Part shown: piece after piece, positions 18,149 to 25,928 of the stretch
How the letters are laid out: every line of letters begins with the position of its first letter
How positions within the stretch are numbered: the first letter of the stretch is position 1
Assembly (NCBI RefSeq): GCF_030433435.1
Contig: NZ_JANRHH010000043.1
Coordinates: 1 to 46,965, forward strand
Direction: 5' to 3'
Length of the DNA stretch: 46,965 nt
Source of the DNA: Polycladomyces subterraneus
GTDB taxonomy: Bacteria > Bacillota > Bacilli > Thermoactinomycetales > JIR-001
The notes under the pieces: model-generated
Database searches by the model: none
Told to the model about the DNA's origin: nothing
The model's input: the letters and a program-made list of their open reading frames with translations, nothing else
Translations under genes and position numbers: made by a program

Positions 18149-18193
18149 CAATGAAAAAGCGCCTGACCGATCACGGCAGGCGCTTTTTCATTG
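18149..18193. terminator. Strong bidirectional terminator
   Basis: CAATGAAAAAGCGCCTG (18149-18165) is perfectly complementary to CAGGCGCTTTTTCATTG (18177-18193), with a T5 run in the 3' arm. It ends the 89-residue gene. Confidence 0.9.
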
Positions 18194-18206
18194 AATTTTC
18201 TATTGT

Positions 18207-18235
18207 TTGTCCGAGGGGAGCAACAACGGTACAAT
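18207..18235 (+). promoter_or_regulatory. Promoter for ugd
   Basis: TTGTCC (18207-18212), 17-base spacer, TACAAT (18230-18235), 78 bases before the chosen start. Confidence 0.55.
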
Positions 18236-18313
18236 GATGTCGGCATGGGATGTACGAAATCATAGTTGTCCGGAACTGCAACGGGCCATCAGGGATGGAA
18301 AAGGGGAATGACC

Positions 18314-19603
18314 ATGATTGTCACCGTACTCGGCCTGGGATATGTAGGCCTTACCACCGCCGCGGGATTAGCGGAGCTCGGTCACTATGTGGTAGGCGTT
18401 GACATCGACAACGATAAAATCGAGATGCTGAATCGAGGCGATGTGCCGATATGGGAACCTGAATTGGCTCCGCTGATTGCGAAAAATCGGCAGGCACAAC
18501 GGCTGGCTTTCACCACGGACGTGCAAAAGGCCGCTTCACAATCCGATGTCATCCTTGTCGCAGTAGGGACCCCTGCCGGCCCGGACGGAAAACCAGATCT
18601 GACCCAACTGGAACGAGCCGTATCGGATCTCACCAGTTGTTTGCCTTCGGACGCACTCCTCATCATCAAAAGCACAGTTCCTGTCGGAACCACTGATCAA
18701 ATCGCCACTCGTCTCCGCCGGGATGTGGTTCACAATCCGGAGTTTTTGCGCCAAGGGAGTGCAGTGCACGACTTTTTCCACCCGGATCGCATCGTGATCG
18801 GATGCGGATCCGAGTGGGCCGCAGAGCGTATCCGGCGGCTGTATCAAGGGATCACCGCACCCATGATCGTAAGTGACCGCCGCAGTGCGGAAATGATCAA
18901 ATATACGGCCAACGCCTTTTTGGCGATGAAAATCTCCTATATCAACATGATCGCTGATCTGTGCGAGAGCTTGGATGCAAATGTGGAGGATGTGGCCCGC
19001 GGGATCGGTGCCGACCATCGCATCGGCCACGCCTTTCTGCAAGCGGGGGCCGGTTACGGTGGTTCCTGTTTCCCCAAGGACACGCATGCACTGTTGTATT
19101 TGGGGGCACAAACGGGCTGTTCCCTCCCTTTGGTCGAATCGGCCGATCGGATCAACCAACTGCGTCCTCAGAGGTTGGTGACGAAAGCCGAACATGCGCT
19201 GGGTACGCTCCGCGGGAAACACATCTCCCTGCTTGGATTGACATACAAACCACAAACTGACGATGTCAGGTCCGCTCCATCCATCGCCGTCAGCCGACTG
19301 CTGTTGGAACAAGGGGCCAACGTGCACGCATACGACCCCCGTGCACGCCGTTTTCCAATTGAACAGGTTGAAATTTGCCCGGATGTGGAAACGGCCGTCC
19401 ACGACGCGGACGCTGTGATGATACTGACGGAATGGGACGAGTTTCGTCATTTGGATTGGAGACGGCTGTTGCCGATCCTGCGGTGTCCCGTCATCATCGA
19501 CGGCCGCAATCTGTATCGACTGGAAGAGATGCGCAAGTTGGGAGTAGCGTATCCTCTCCGTTATCTCTCTGTCGGCCGACCGGAAGTGAATACATGGAGA
19601 TAG
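18314..19603 (+). CDS. ugd: UDP-glucose 6-dehydrogenase
   Basis: Oxidises UDP-glucose to UDP-glucuronate with two NAD+, giving a precursor for acidic wall polymers or capsule. 429 residues. An N-terminal Rossmann domain (VTVLGLGYVGLTTAAGLAELGH) is followed by VAVGTPAG, STVPVGTT, NPEFLRQGSA and IKYTANAFLA. Catalytic Cys252 lies in YGGSCFPKDT. The C-terminal domain has LGLTYKPQTDDVRSAPS and LTEWDEF. ATG 18314 follows AGGGG by 7 bases; in-frame codons further upstream lack a site. No glycosyltransferase neighbours are present, so the sugar's destination is unknown. An IS remnant begins 9 bases past the stop. Confidence 0.95.
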   Translation: MIVTVLGLGYVGLTTAAGLAELGHYVVGVDIDNDKIEMLNRGDVPIWEPELAPLIAKNRQAQRLAFTTDVQKAASQSDVILVAVGTPAGPDGKPDLTQLERAVSDLTSCLPSDALLIIKSTVPVGTTDQIATRLRRDVVHNPEFLRQGSAVHDFFHPDRIVIGCGSEWAAERIRRLYQGITAPMIVSDRRSAEMIKYTANAFLAMKISYINMIADLCESLDANVEDVARGIGADHRIGHAFLQAGAGYGGSCFPKDTHALLYLGAQTGCSLPLVESADRINQLRPQRLVTKAEHALGTLRGKHISLLGLTYKPQTDDVRSAPSIAVSRLLLEQGANVHAYDPRARRFPIEQVEICPDVETAVHDADAVMILTEWDEFRHLDWRRLLPILRCPVIIDGRNLYRLEEMRKLGVAYPLRYLSVGRPEVNTWR

Positions 19604-19782
19604 GCATATTACAGAAAAAGTCGCCTGAAAGCCCACGGCGCCCATAGGAAGTACCCTTGGGGTATTTCAATTGTGGGATGAAAGTCGGCGTTGCTCGGTG
19701 CCCTCTTGAAGAGGGCGCTTAGAGCAACATTTTTTGTTTTTAGTTGTTTCAGTATTAATAAAATACTGATACAACTAATACC

Positions 19783-20040
19783 ATGGGACAAGCATACAGA
19801 AGGACGAAAAAGACGGTATCTCTGATTCACTACCACTTTGTTTTCTGCCCACGTTATCGCAGGAAAGTGTGAGAAGCCAAGTGGAAGAGCGATTCAAAAA
19901 AGGGGGTGACTTCTAGAAAACTGAGGCAAGAATTCAATCACTTGTCTCACGCAGCTTGTGGACACGCTCATTCTTTGTTAGTACGGCTTCAAGAAAAACG
20001 ATCCGACGATATGTGGAAGAACAAAAGAAAAGGGGGTGAA
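19783..20040 (+). pseudogene. tnpA: Broken tnpA (HUH transposase) remnant
   Basis: Starts MGQAYRRTKKTVSLIHYHFVFCPRYRRKV and stops at 19872. Later fragments read VEERFK and, in another frame from 19906, TSRKLRQEFNHLSH, which is a typical C-terminal TnpA segment. After that the reading frame is lost again. The central part with the HxH metal-binding motif and the tail with the catalytic Tyr are missing or out of frame, so it cannot be active. The 29-codon N terminus follows the family closely. Confidence 0.75.
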
Positions 20041-20043
20041 TGG

Positions 20044-20235
20044 ATGCCCACCATCACACTCAAGCTGGAACTGTATAAACCAACCAAATTCAAACAGGCC
20101 ATGTATGAACGAATGACCCAGATCAACACGAAGTTTGCAAACTGGCTCTTGCTTCATCCCGACATAAACAAGGCGACCAGCAAGATTTTCAAGGAGTTTT
20201 CTGACGAAAAGTTCCCGTCTTTAACCAAACGATGA
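20044..20235 (+). pseudogene. tnpB: tnpB N-terminal fragment
   Basis: ATG 20044, preceded by AAAAGGGGGTG, opens a 63-residue frame (MPTITLKLELYKPTKFKQAM..FSDEKFPSLTKR) like the N terminus of IS605-type TnpB. TnpB is the RNA-guided nuclease of these elements, normally around 400 residues. The RuvC-like nuclease domain and zinc finger are gone: the frame fuses straight into the right-end scaffold and stops. It is non-functional as a nuclease; expression of the fragment is not excluded. Confidence 0.7.
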
Positions 20236-20331
20236 TGACACAGCCCTAGCTTGAGGGTTGCCCGAAACAGAAATGGACTGAGGGCGTTAACCACTCAAGA
20301 ATCCCACGGCTTTTGCCGTGTGGAGTGTCAA
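20234..20331 (+). ncRNA. TnpB guide-RNA (omega/reRNA) scaffold 3' part
   Basis: Matches 6646-6743 almost base for base, including CCCTAGCTTGAGGGTTGCCCGAAAC, the GTTAACCACTCAAGAATCC segment and the terminal CACGGC/GCCGTG hairpin before TCAA. In the family this part is transcribed as the 3' scaffold, and bases past TCAA serve as guide; here those would be AAATGGAATTATGAGCAGAC (20332-20351). The 5' part of the scaffold has been deleted, so activity is doubtful. Confidence 0.5.
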
Positions 20332-20424
20332 AAATGGAATTATGAGCAGACGGACGCCGCTATCTGCGGGGAGACGGAAAAGTCGTGGAGTTGGCGACGT
20401 GCTGAGACAGGAAATCCAGTAATA

Positions 20425-20453
20425 AAGCGCAAGCGGTTATTCCGCTTGCGCTT
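20425..20453 (-). terminator. Hairpin overlapping the efflux gene stop
   Basis: AAGCGCAAGCGG (20425-20436) and CCGCTTGCGCTT (20442-20453) form a perfect 12-bp stem. The TAA stop lies in it and a short TTTATTA follows on the minus strand. Confidence 0.65.
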
Positions 20454-22026
20454 GTTCCGGTTTGCGTTCGGAGATTTGAATGCGGCCCATAAAAAGAGTA
20501 CAAACAGCGCCAAGCAGCACAAAGATCAACCCGAAAAGGAAGACGCTGTGCAATGAATCGACCAACGAAGTCTTCAAAACATCCACGAATGTCGGCGGCA
20601 ATTTGGTCAGCATCGCCGGATTCAACAGGGAATTATAGAGACCTTGCGCATCGCCATGAATCATAGACGATAGCCGAGAGGCCATCTCACCAGGCAGATG
20701 CTGAAGCAGCGGTGCCATTTTTTCGTTCAACGTTTCACTGGATCGGGCGTTCATCACCGCTCCCAGCACTGTCATCCCGAACGTGCCGCCGATCTGCCGG
20801 AAAAATTGACTGGATGAAGTGACCACACCACGCTCGGAGCGAGGGAAACTCTCTTGCAACGCCAGCGTCAAGAGCGGCAAGACCAAGCCCATTCCCAATC
20901 CCAGTACCACCATATAGATCGATGCGGTGAGAGCGGAAGTATGAATATCCATAGTGGAGAGCAAACCAAAACCGCCAACCATGATCAGCATACCCAACAC
21001 CATTTGGACCCGCATGCCGATCTTATACACCAACTGTCCGCCCAACACGCTACCCACAATCATGGTGATCATCATCGGAGTCATGACAGTGCCGGAAGAG
21101 GATGCACTGACCCCCGTAACGCCTTGCATAAACAGCGGAACAAACATGATGGAGCCGAACATGCCGACACTCATCAAAAAACCGATACTGTTGACGATGG
21201 TAAACGTCCGGTTGCGAAAGAGACGAATCGGGAAAATCGGTTCGGTCGCCCGCGATTCCACAAGAGCAAACAGGATCAACGATATTAGTCCCAACGCAAA
21301 CAATCCGAGTATTTGCCAAGAAGTCCATTCATACTCTTTTCCTCCGAGGGATAGCGCGAGAAGGAGACTGACCACACCCAACACCATTGTTGACATGCCT
21401 GCCCAATCCAATCGAACGGATGTGGGAGACCGATGTCCTTTCAGACCGATCGCGATCAGGACCGCTGCCAGTATCCCGATCGGCAGGTTGATGTAGAACA
21501 CCCATCTCCAGTTAAGCGCATCCACCAACCATCCGCCCAACTGGGGACCGATCACGGAGGAAAGACCGAAAATCGCCCCAAAGACACCTTGCCATTTTGC
21601 CCGTTGTTTGCCTTCAAAAAGATCTCCGATGATAATCATCGCCATCGGCATCATCATGCCGCCGCCGATGCCCTGAAAACCCCGAAACAGGATCAATTCG
21701 ATCATGTTTTGTGCGGCCCCACACAACGCCGAACCGATTACAAAGATGCCCAAACCGGCCACATAGACCACTTTGCGCCCCATCAAATCGGCCAACTTTC
21801 CGGTAATGGGAACCACGGTGGTGGCCGTCAGCATATACGCGGTGGTAACCCAAGTCAACAACGAAAGTCCGCCCAGTTCACCCACGATTCGCGGCATGGC
21901 CGTACCTACGATCGTTTGATCCAATGCGCCGAATAACATAGCGATGATCAAACCAGCGATCAATACCCCTCGACGGTACGTAGTAGAAGGGGCATCCCAT
22001 TCCACTTGGTCATGTACAGTTTCCAT
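20437..22026 (-). CDS. MFS drug efflux transporter, DHA2 (14-TM, EmrB/QacA) family
   Basis: Proton-driven exporter of about 529 residues with 14 predicted membrane helices. Signatures are LDQTIVGTAMPRIV in TM1 (motif D1), GKLADLMGRKVVYVAG (motif A), RGFQGIGGGMMMPMAMII, and GPQLGGWLVDALNWRWVFYINLPIG (motif C), all typical of multidrug DHA2 pumps. ATG 22026 follows AAAAGGGGG; it lies inside the end of the MarR gene (17-base overlap), so the two are co-transcribed and probably coupled. Substrate is unknown. The MarR partner suggests induction by the exported compound. Confidence 0.92.
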   Translation of the reverse strand: METVHDQVEWDAPSTTYRRGVLIAGLIIAMLFGALDQTIVGTAMPRIVGELGGLSLLTWVTTAYMLTATTVVPITGKLADLMGRKVVYVAGLGIFVIGSALCGAAQNMIELILFRGFQGIGGGMMMPMAMIIIGDLFEGKQRAKWQGVFGAIFGLSSVIGPQLGGWLVDALNWRWVFYINLPIGILAAVLIAIGLKGHRSPTSVRLDWAGMSTMVLGVVSLLLALSLGGKEYEWTSWQILGLFALGLISLILFALVESRATEPIFPIRLFRNRTFTIVNSIGFLMSVGMFGSIMFVPLFMQGVTGVSASSSGTVMTPMMITMIVGSVLGGQLVYKIGMRVQMVLGMLIMVGGFGLLSTMDIHTSALTASIYMVVLGLGMGLVLPLLTLALQESFPRSERGVVTSSSQFFRQIGGTFGMTVLGAVMNARSSETLNEKMAPLLQHLPGEMASRLSSMIHGDAQGLYNSLLNPAMLTKLPPTFVDVLKTSLVDSLHSVFLFGLIFVLLGAVCTLFMGRIQISERKPEQAQAE

Positions 22027-22513
22027 CCGTATTCCCCCTTTTCTCTTCGTCATTCATGGTTGATAGAAACTGCTGCACATCCAAATCGGCAGCGATACGG
22101 GCCAGCTTTTCAAATGCCTGGACGAAAACAGTGAGCTCTTCGCCATCCAATTGTTGTAAACAGTATCCGACCACGCGTTTGCGCAGGTTCCAGATTTTTT
22201 GCAGCACGTCCGCACCGGTTTCCGTCAATTGAACGATGACCACGCGGCGATCCTGTTGATCGCGGAACCGTTCAATATAATGGCGGTTTTCCAACCGGTC
22301 TAGCATGACAGTGATGGCACTGGGTTTGACCTCCATTTTTTCCGCCAACTTTGATACCGTGCAGTGTTCTTCTGTTTTGATCAAGTGCAATAGAAACACT
22401 TGACCAGGTGTCAGATCGAACGGTGCCTGCATCACAATGTTCGCTCCCAAATGTTGTGCAACGGACCGGAGAGCGGCATCAAACCGATCAACCCAGTTGT
22501 CCGTTTCTCTCAC
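22010..22513 (-). CDS. MarR-family repressor
   Basis: Winged-helix regulator of 167 residues. The recognition region is VSKLAEKMEVKPSAITVMLDRLENRHYIERFRDQQDRRVVIVQLTETG, typical MarR, with flanking dimerisation helices at both ends. GTG 22513 is preceded by GGGAGG at 9 bases. It sits directly upstream of and overlaps the efflux gene, the usual layout of a ligand-released repressor controlling its own operon. The AT-rich palindrome at 22550-22580 is the likely operator. The inducing ligand is unknown. Confidence 0.9.
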   Translation of the reverse strand: MRETDNWVDRFDAALRSVAQHLGANIVMQAPFDLTPGQVFLLHLIKTEEHCTVSKLAEKMEVKPSAITVMLDRLENRHYIERFRDQQDRRVVIVQLTETGADVLQKIWNLRKRVVGYCLQQLDGEELTVFVQAFEKLARIAADLDVQQFLSTMNDEEKRGNTDGNCT

Positions 22514-22549
22514 ATTGTTTGACCTCCCGTTTAACCATTTGATTTCATA

Positions 22550-22580
22550 GTTTAATATTTAATTCAATTAATGATTAAAC
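22550..22580. promoter_or_regulatory. Palindromic operator candidate for the MarR regulator
   Basis: GTTTAAT (22550-22556) and ATTAAAC (22574-22580) are inverted with further AATT symmetry between them, 37 bases upstream of the marR-type start. Confidence 0.55.
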
Positions 22581-22623
22581 CGTATAATTATATGCACGAT
22601 GTTGTCAATAGCTGAGAAAATGG

Positions 22624-22650
22624 AAAAAAGCTGCGCCTTATTCGCGCAGC
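22624..22650 (-). terminator. Terminator after yerA
   Basis: GCTGCGC/GCGCAGC stem followed on the minus strand by TTTTTT, 30 bases past the yerA stop. Confidence 0.85.
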
Positions 22651-22679
22651 CAGATTGTTGAAACAAGAATCCGCAGGAT

Positions 22680-24449
22680 TTACCCCCACCGCTCTGCCGG
22701 GTACACGATCTTCCGGTCCTTCACCCGCAGGACACCGTCCGCCGTCAAGCGAACCTGTGGCAGATGCGTGGAGGAAAGAAACAAAAACGTGTAAATGGGA
22801 TCGTAAAAGGGATGACCGAACCGTTTCAGTTTTTCCGTCAGCTCGTCCGCTTTCTCCGTCAACCGTTCCATCGGCCATTCGCTCATCATGCCCAATAGCG
22901 GAAGCGGCAAATGAAAATATGTCTCTCCTCCTTGTATCCATGTGATCCCACCGCCATCGTCGGATGCGCGACGGACGGCTTGGACCATCGCCTCGATGTT
23001 TCTGCCGATCACCAGCCAATCGCCGGAACCATTGTAGGTGGATACCAATGCATCGATGTTTCGCCCGAACCCGCGGATCAGGCTCCGCGTGATCCAGCGC
23101 CCGTTCCGGTCGATCAGATAGGCGAACAGCCGGTCGTCATCCTCGGACAATAACGCTCCGTCGGGTCCTGTTGATACCGTTTCTTCAGTCAACTTGGTGA
23201 TCACGGGGTTGACCAGATTGAGCACGGGCACGGTTTCTCCCTCTTTTACCTGCCACCGCAGTTGCCGCACATCCGCCCGCCACGGAGAAGAGTGTTGCGT
23301 GGCGGAAAAACGTGACCACTCAATGGACGGTGGTGATTTCACCCACTGTCCATCGGTCGCCACCAGTTCCCCGTTTGCAATCACTTGCAGGGGGACGGGC
23401 TCGTCCAGGGAAGAAAGCACATTGATATCCGCGAGTCGACCGGGTGCGATCCCCCCGATCCGTTCATCCATGCGATAATAGACGGCTGGATTGATCGTCA
23501 CCATCTGATACGCCCGCACCGGATCACACCCGGCGTCGATGGCCGTTCGAATCAGATGATCGACGAACCCGTGACGGAAATAGGACGGGGTCGATCCGTC
23601 CGTGGTCATCATCAGTCGATGCCATGGGACTTCCTGTTCCCGTACCAATCCTTCCATCAACACCGGCAAATCAGGACGAAGCGAACTGTGTCGAAGCGTT
23701 ACCATGTATCCAAGACGCAGACGTTCCCACACTTCATCCGGTGAGATACTTTCGTGATCTCCCGTCACCCCCGCCGCGGCCAACCGTGCCAACGTACGGT
23801 GGGAGGCACCGGGTGCATGACCTTCCACCCGTTTGTTCCACTCATGGGCCGCTCCGATCCATCCCTGCATTCGTTTGTCCCCATCCAACAGCGGCATCCA
23901 GTCGGACAGCTCACCTGCTTGCAACACCAGCGGATGGTGCAAGGCCCGTCGGACCCGCTCATCATCAAACAAATGCACCAGAGATTCCGGCAAATGGGAT
24001 TGCGGGTCCAAACGCGCCCACCATCCGTATTTGACCGGTAAGCGGGACAGTTCGTCCCAAAGCCGGATCATTTCCTTTTCTTCCATCCGAGTGAAAAGGA
24101 ACAAATTATCACTGATCAGCATGGTGGTCCCGAGGGGCAAGACATACTCGGCCAGCGTGACGGGATTGTACAAAATAAATGGATGAGCGTGTACCTCGAT
24201 ATATCCGGGAACGAGCACACAACCCGACACATCCAGTACCCGCGTACTTGTTCCCGGCTGGATGCGGGCCTCTTCCAGATCGCCCACATAGGCAATCCAC
24301 CGGCCCGCCACCGCCACATCGGCCCGTTCCGTCCGACCTGTATACACATTGAGCACTTCTGCTCCACTCAGAACAAGCGAAGGTGATCGGCGCCCCATCG
24401 CCGTTTCAACTAATTTCCGACGTTCCTTGGCATCCATCGGCAAAAACAT
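22680..24449 (-). CDS. yerA: YerA-like adenine deaminase-family amidohydrolase
   Basis: Metal-dependent amidohydrolase of 589 residues, adenine deaminase family (adenine to hypoxanthine plus ammonia in characterised members). An N-terminal beta domain (LVLSGAEVLNVYTGRTERADVAV) leads into the barrel metal-binding motif GYIEVHAHPF. Other family features are LARLAAAGVTGDHES, MTTDGSTPSYF and NPAVYYRMDERIGGIAPGRLADI. The C-terminal domain ends in DRKIVYPAERWG. ATG 24449 has AAGGGGGAA upstream. In B. subtilis yerA lies between purD and yerB; here it is on the same strand as both but separated from each by inserted genes. A role in purine salvage fits, but substrate specificity is not proven for YerA-type members. 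Confidence 0.85.
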   Translation of the reverse strand: MFLPMDAKERRKLVETAMGRRSPSLVLSGAEVLNVYTGRTERADVAVAGRWIAYVGDLEEARIQPGTSTRVLDVSGCVLVPGYIEVHAHPFILYNPVTLAEYVLPLGTTMLISDNLFLFTRMEEKEMIRLWDELSRLPVKYGWWARLDPQSHLPESLVHLFDDERVRRALHHPLVLQAGELSDWMPLLDGDKRMQGWIGAAHEWNKRVEGHAPGASHRTLARLAAAGVTGDHESISPDEVWERLRLGYMVTLRHSSLRPDLPVLMEGLVREQEVPWHRLMMTTDGSTPSYFRHGFVDHLIRTAIDAGCDPVRAYQMVTINPAVYYRMDERIGGIAPGRLADINVLSSLDEPVPLQVIANGELVATDGQWVKSPPSIEWSRFSATQHSSPWRADVRQLRWQVKEGETVPVLNLVNPVITKLTEETVSTGPDGALLSEDDDRLFAYLIDRNGRWITRSLIRGFGRNIDALVSTYNGSGDWLVIGRNIEAMVQAVRRASDDGGGITWIQGGETYFHLPLPLLGMMSEWPMERLTEKADELTEKLKRFGHPFYDPIYTFLFLSSTHLPQVRLTADGVLRVKDRKIVYPAERWG

Positions 24450-24564
24450 CTTTCTCTTCCCCCTTTTCTGTCATCGATACTTCCATGCTATCACATAGGA
24501 GCGGGAATAAGGAATCGGGACGGGCACATAATAAAACCCAGCCAATCGCAAGGAGGGAGTGCCG

Positions 24565-24825
24565 ATGCAAAAAAATGTGGGAACCTGGGATGCCATCATG
24601 CGCATCACGATGGGAACGGCTGGTTTGGCTTGGAGCATCGCCCGAATGGTTCGCCGTCCGTACCGCGGTTTTCCGCTGTTGATTGCTTTGCTCTCCGGTA
24701 TGAAGGTGGCCGAAGGCATCACCCGCTTTTGCCCGATGCTGTACTTGTTGGGCCAAAGTACCGCGGAGTCTCCTGGGCCACGACCGCCGGTCACTTCGTC
24801 ACCGAAACCGGAACCTTCTCCGTAA
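24565..24825 (+). CDS. DUF2892 two-helix membrane protein
   Basis: 86-residue protein of the DUF2892 type (the membrane part of YgaP-like proteins). MQKNVGTWDAIMRITMGTAGLAWSIARM and a second helix (GFPLLIALLSGMKVAEGITRFCPMLYLLG), with the usual Cys-Pro after the second helix, fit the family. The Pro-rich tail is specific to this protein. AGGAGG lies 8 bases before ATG 24565; the GTG at 24559 is too close. Family function is unclear. It is followed 22 bases later by a 43-residue membrane peptide gene. Confidence 0.8.
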   Translation: MQKNVGTWDAIMRITMGTAGLAWSIARMVRRPYRGFPLLIALLSGMKVAEGITRFCPMLYLLGQSTAESPGPRPPVTSSPKPEPSP

Positions 24826-24847
24826 TCGAAAAGGGGTGGAAGCATTG

Positions 24848-24979
24848 ATGCCAACACAACCCTGGTCTTGGGTGATCGAAACGATCAATGATTATGGATT
24901 CGTCATCCTGACCGCGGTCGGCTCGCTCGTGGTGATCGGCCTGGTCATCCGGCGTTTTTGGCGGCGGACATATCTGTGA
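24848..24979 (+). CDS. 43-residue single-pass membrane peptide
   Basis: A short gene with GGGGTGG about 7 bases before ATG 24848. The product starts MPTQPWSWVIETINDYG, has one hydrophobic helix (FVILTAVGSLVVIGLVI), and ends in a strongly basic tail (RRFWRRTYL) that should stay in the cytoplasm. It lies directly after the DUF2892 gene and could share its transcript. I do not recognise a family; it could be a small partner of the DUF2892 protein, which is speculation. Confidence 0.55.
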   Translation: MPTQPWSWVIETINDYGFVILTAVGSLVVIGLVIRRFWRRTYL

Positions 24980-25050
24980 AAAACACCGTTCTGCTCCGAT
25001 CCTCCCCCTAATATATTGAATGTGGATCTCACAGGGGAGGATTGTGTTTT

Positions 25051-25686
25051 GTGTTTATCAAAAATTGCTTAACGCCACGCGAGCAGATTGTGACCGTCAC
25101 GCCCGAGACCCGTTTGGAACAGGTGATCGAAACGTTGCAAGCCCAACAGCTCCATACGATTCCCGTCGTCGACCGGTTTAACCGATTTCTGGGCATCACC
25201 GGATACGGCCACATGATGAAAGCCATCTTGGAAAACAGCCGCTCTTGGAAGGAAGGGACCGTAGCCGACGCATTGGAGCCCATTCGTCCGTTGACCGTTT
25301 TCAGTGATTTTGAAGAGACATTTCCTGTCATCGTACGCCATCCGTTTGTGCCGATCGTGGATGAAGACCGGATGACATTTCTCGGAATTGTAAAGATCAG
25401 TGATATCGAGAACGCATTGTCATCCGCTTTTGGTACACGCATTCCAGGTATTCGTCTGTTGTTAGGCGTGGTTATCGATATGCCGCACCAACTGGAACAC
25501 GTGGTGGATGCAGTCAAACCTTTTGATGTCAACATCATTTCAATCACTACGTTTGATGCCGGCGATCCGGCGGCGCGTCGCATTTTGCTGAAGATCGAAC
25601 CGACTCCCTATCTGTCCGCCATCCAGCAACGTCTTGTGGACAAAGGATTGCGTGTCCTCAGTGTGAAAGAACGGAGAGTCCCGTGA
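25051..25686 (+). CDS. CBS-pair protein with C-terminal ACT-like domain
   Basis: Cytoplasmic regulator-like protein of 211 residues. Two CBS motifs (about 1-60 and 68-125: HTIPVVDRFNRFLGITGY and HPFVPIVDEDRMTFLGIVKISDIE) normally form one adenosine-nucleotide-binding module. The last about 75 residues (LLLGVVIDMPHQLEHVVDAVKPFDVNIISITTF..LKIEP) look like an ACT domain. GTG 25051 lies 10 bases after GGGGAGG; the TTG at 25042 is too close to it. No catalytic domain is present, so it probably senses nucleotides or amino acids and acts on a partner that cannot be named from here. It is convergent with the ger operon. Confidence 0.8.
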   Translation: MFIKNCLTPREQIVTVTPETRLEQVIETLQAQQLHTIPVVDRFNRFLGITGYGHMMKAILENSRSWKEGTVADALEPIRPLTVFSDFEETFPVIVRHPFVPIVDEDRMTFLGIVKISDIENALSSAFGTRIPGIRLLLGVVIDMPHQLEHVVDAVKPFDVNIISITTFDAGDPAARRILLKIEPTPYLSAIQQRLVDKGLRVLSVKERRVP

Positions 25687-25700
25687 ATTTCAGCAGACGC

Positions 25701-25928
25701 CTACTTTGGAAAGATCTGGCCCAAGGGCCGAAACAGCGCATCGATCCATTGAGTGGGACCGGGTAAATTCGGAAGGAACAGAAGCGTAACGGCCAGCGAC
25801 CATCCCATCAATGTCAAGCCGATCAATACGGCTTTTTCTTTTTTTTGCCCCGGCTTGATCCTCGGCCACTCATACAATACCAACAGGCTTGCGAGGAACG
25901 TGATGCCAATGATGGCTCCCCATTTCAC
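25701..25928 (-). CDS. Small two-TM protein, germinant receptor D-subunit-like
   Basis: 75-residue membrane protein with two helices (WGAIIGITFLASLLVLYEW and AVLIGLTLMGWSLAVTLLFL) separated by a short basic loop (RIKPGQKKEK). GTG 25928 follows AGGTGA and overlaps the stop of the GerC gene by four bases (GTGA), which shows translational coupling. Its size, topology and last place in the operon match the D subunits found with some GerA-type receptors in Bacillus, which modulate germination. Assignment rests on context and topology, not on sequence motifs. Confidence 0.7.
   Translation of the reverse strand: MKWGAIIGITFLASLLVLYEWPRIKPGQKKEKAVLIGLTLMGWSLAVTLLFLPNLPGPTQWIDALFRPLGQIFPK

Larger units (their letters stand above)
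19613..20331 (+). mobile_element. Internally deleted IS200/IS605 (IS608-like) element
   Basis: Left boundary follows TTAC (19609-19612) and right boundary ends in TCAA (20328-20331), as in IS608. Inside are the left-end hairpin region, a truncated tnpA, the first about 60 codons of tnpB, and the right-end scaffold. At about 719 bp it is far shorter than a full two-gene element, and the deletions remove the HUH motif of tnpA and nearly all of tnpB. It could move only with help from an intact relative. There is no target duplication, as expected for this family. It accounts for most of the 833-base gap between ugd and the efflux gene; 20332-20424 shows nothing recognisable. Confidence 0.8.

Noticed and set aside
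20251-20556. 101-codon plus-strand frame
   Set aside because: Crosses the guide-RNA scaffold and runs antisense to the efflux gene end.
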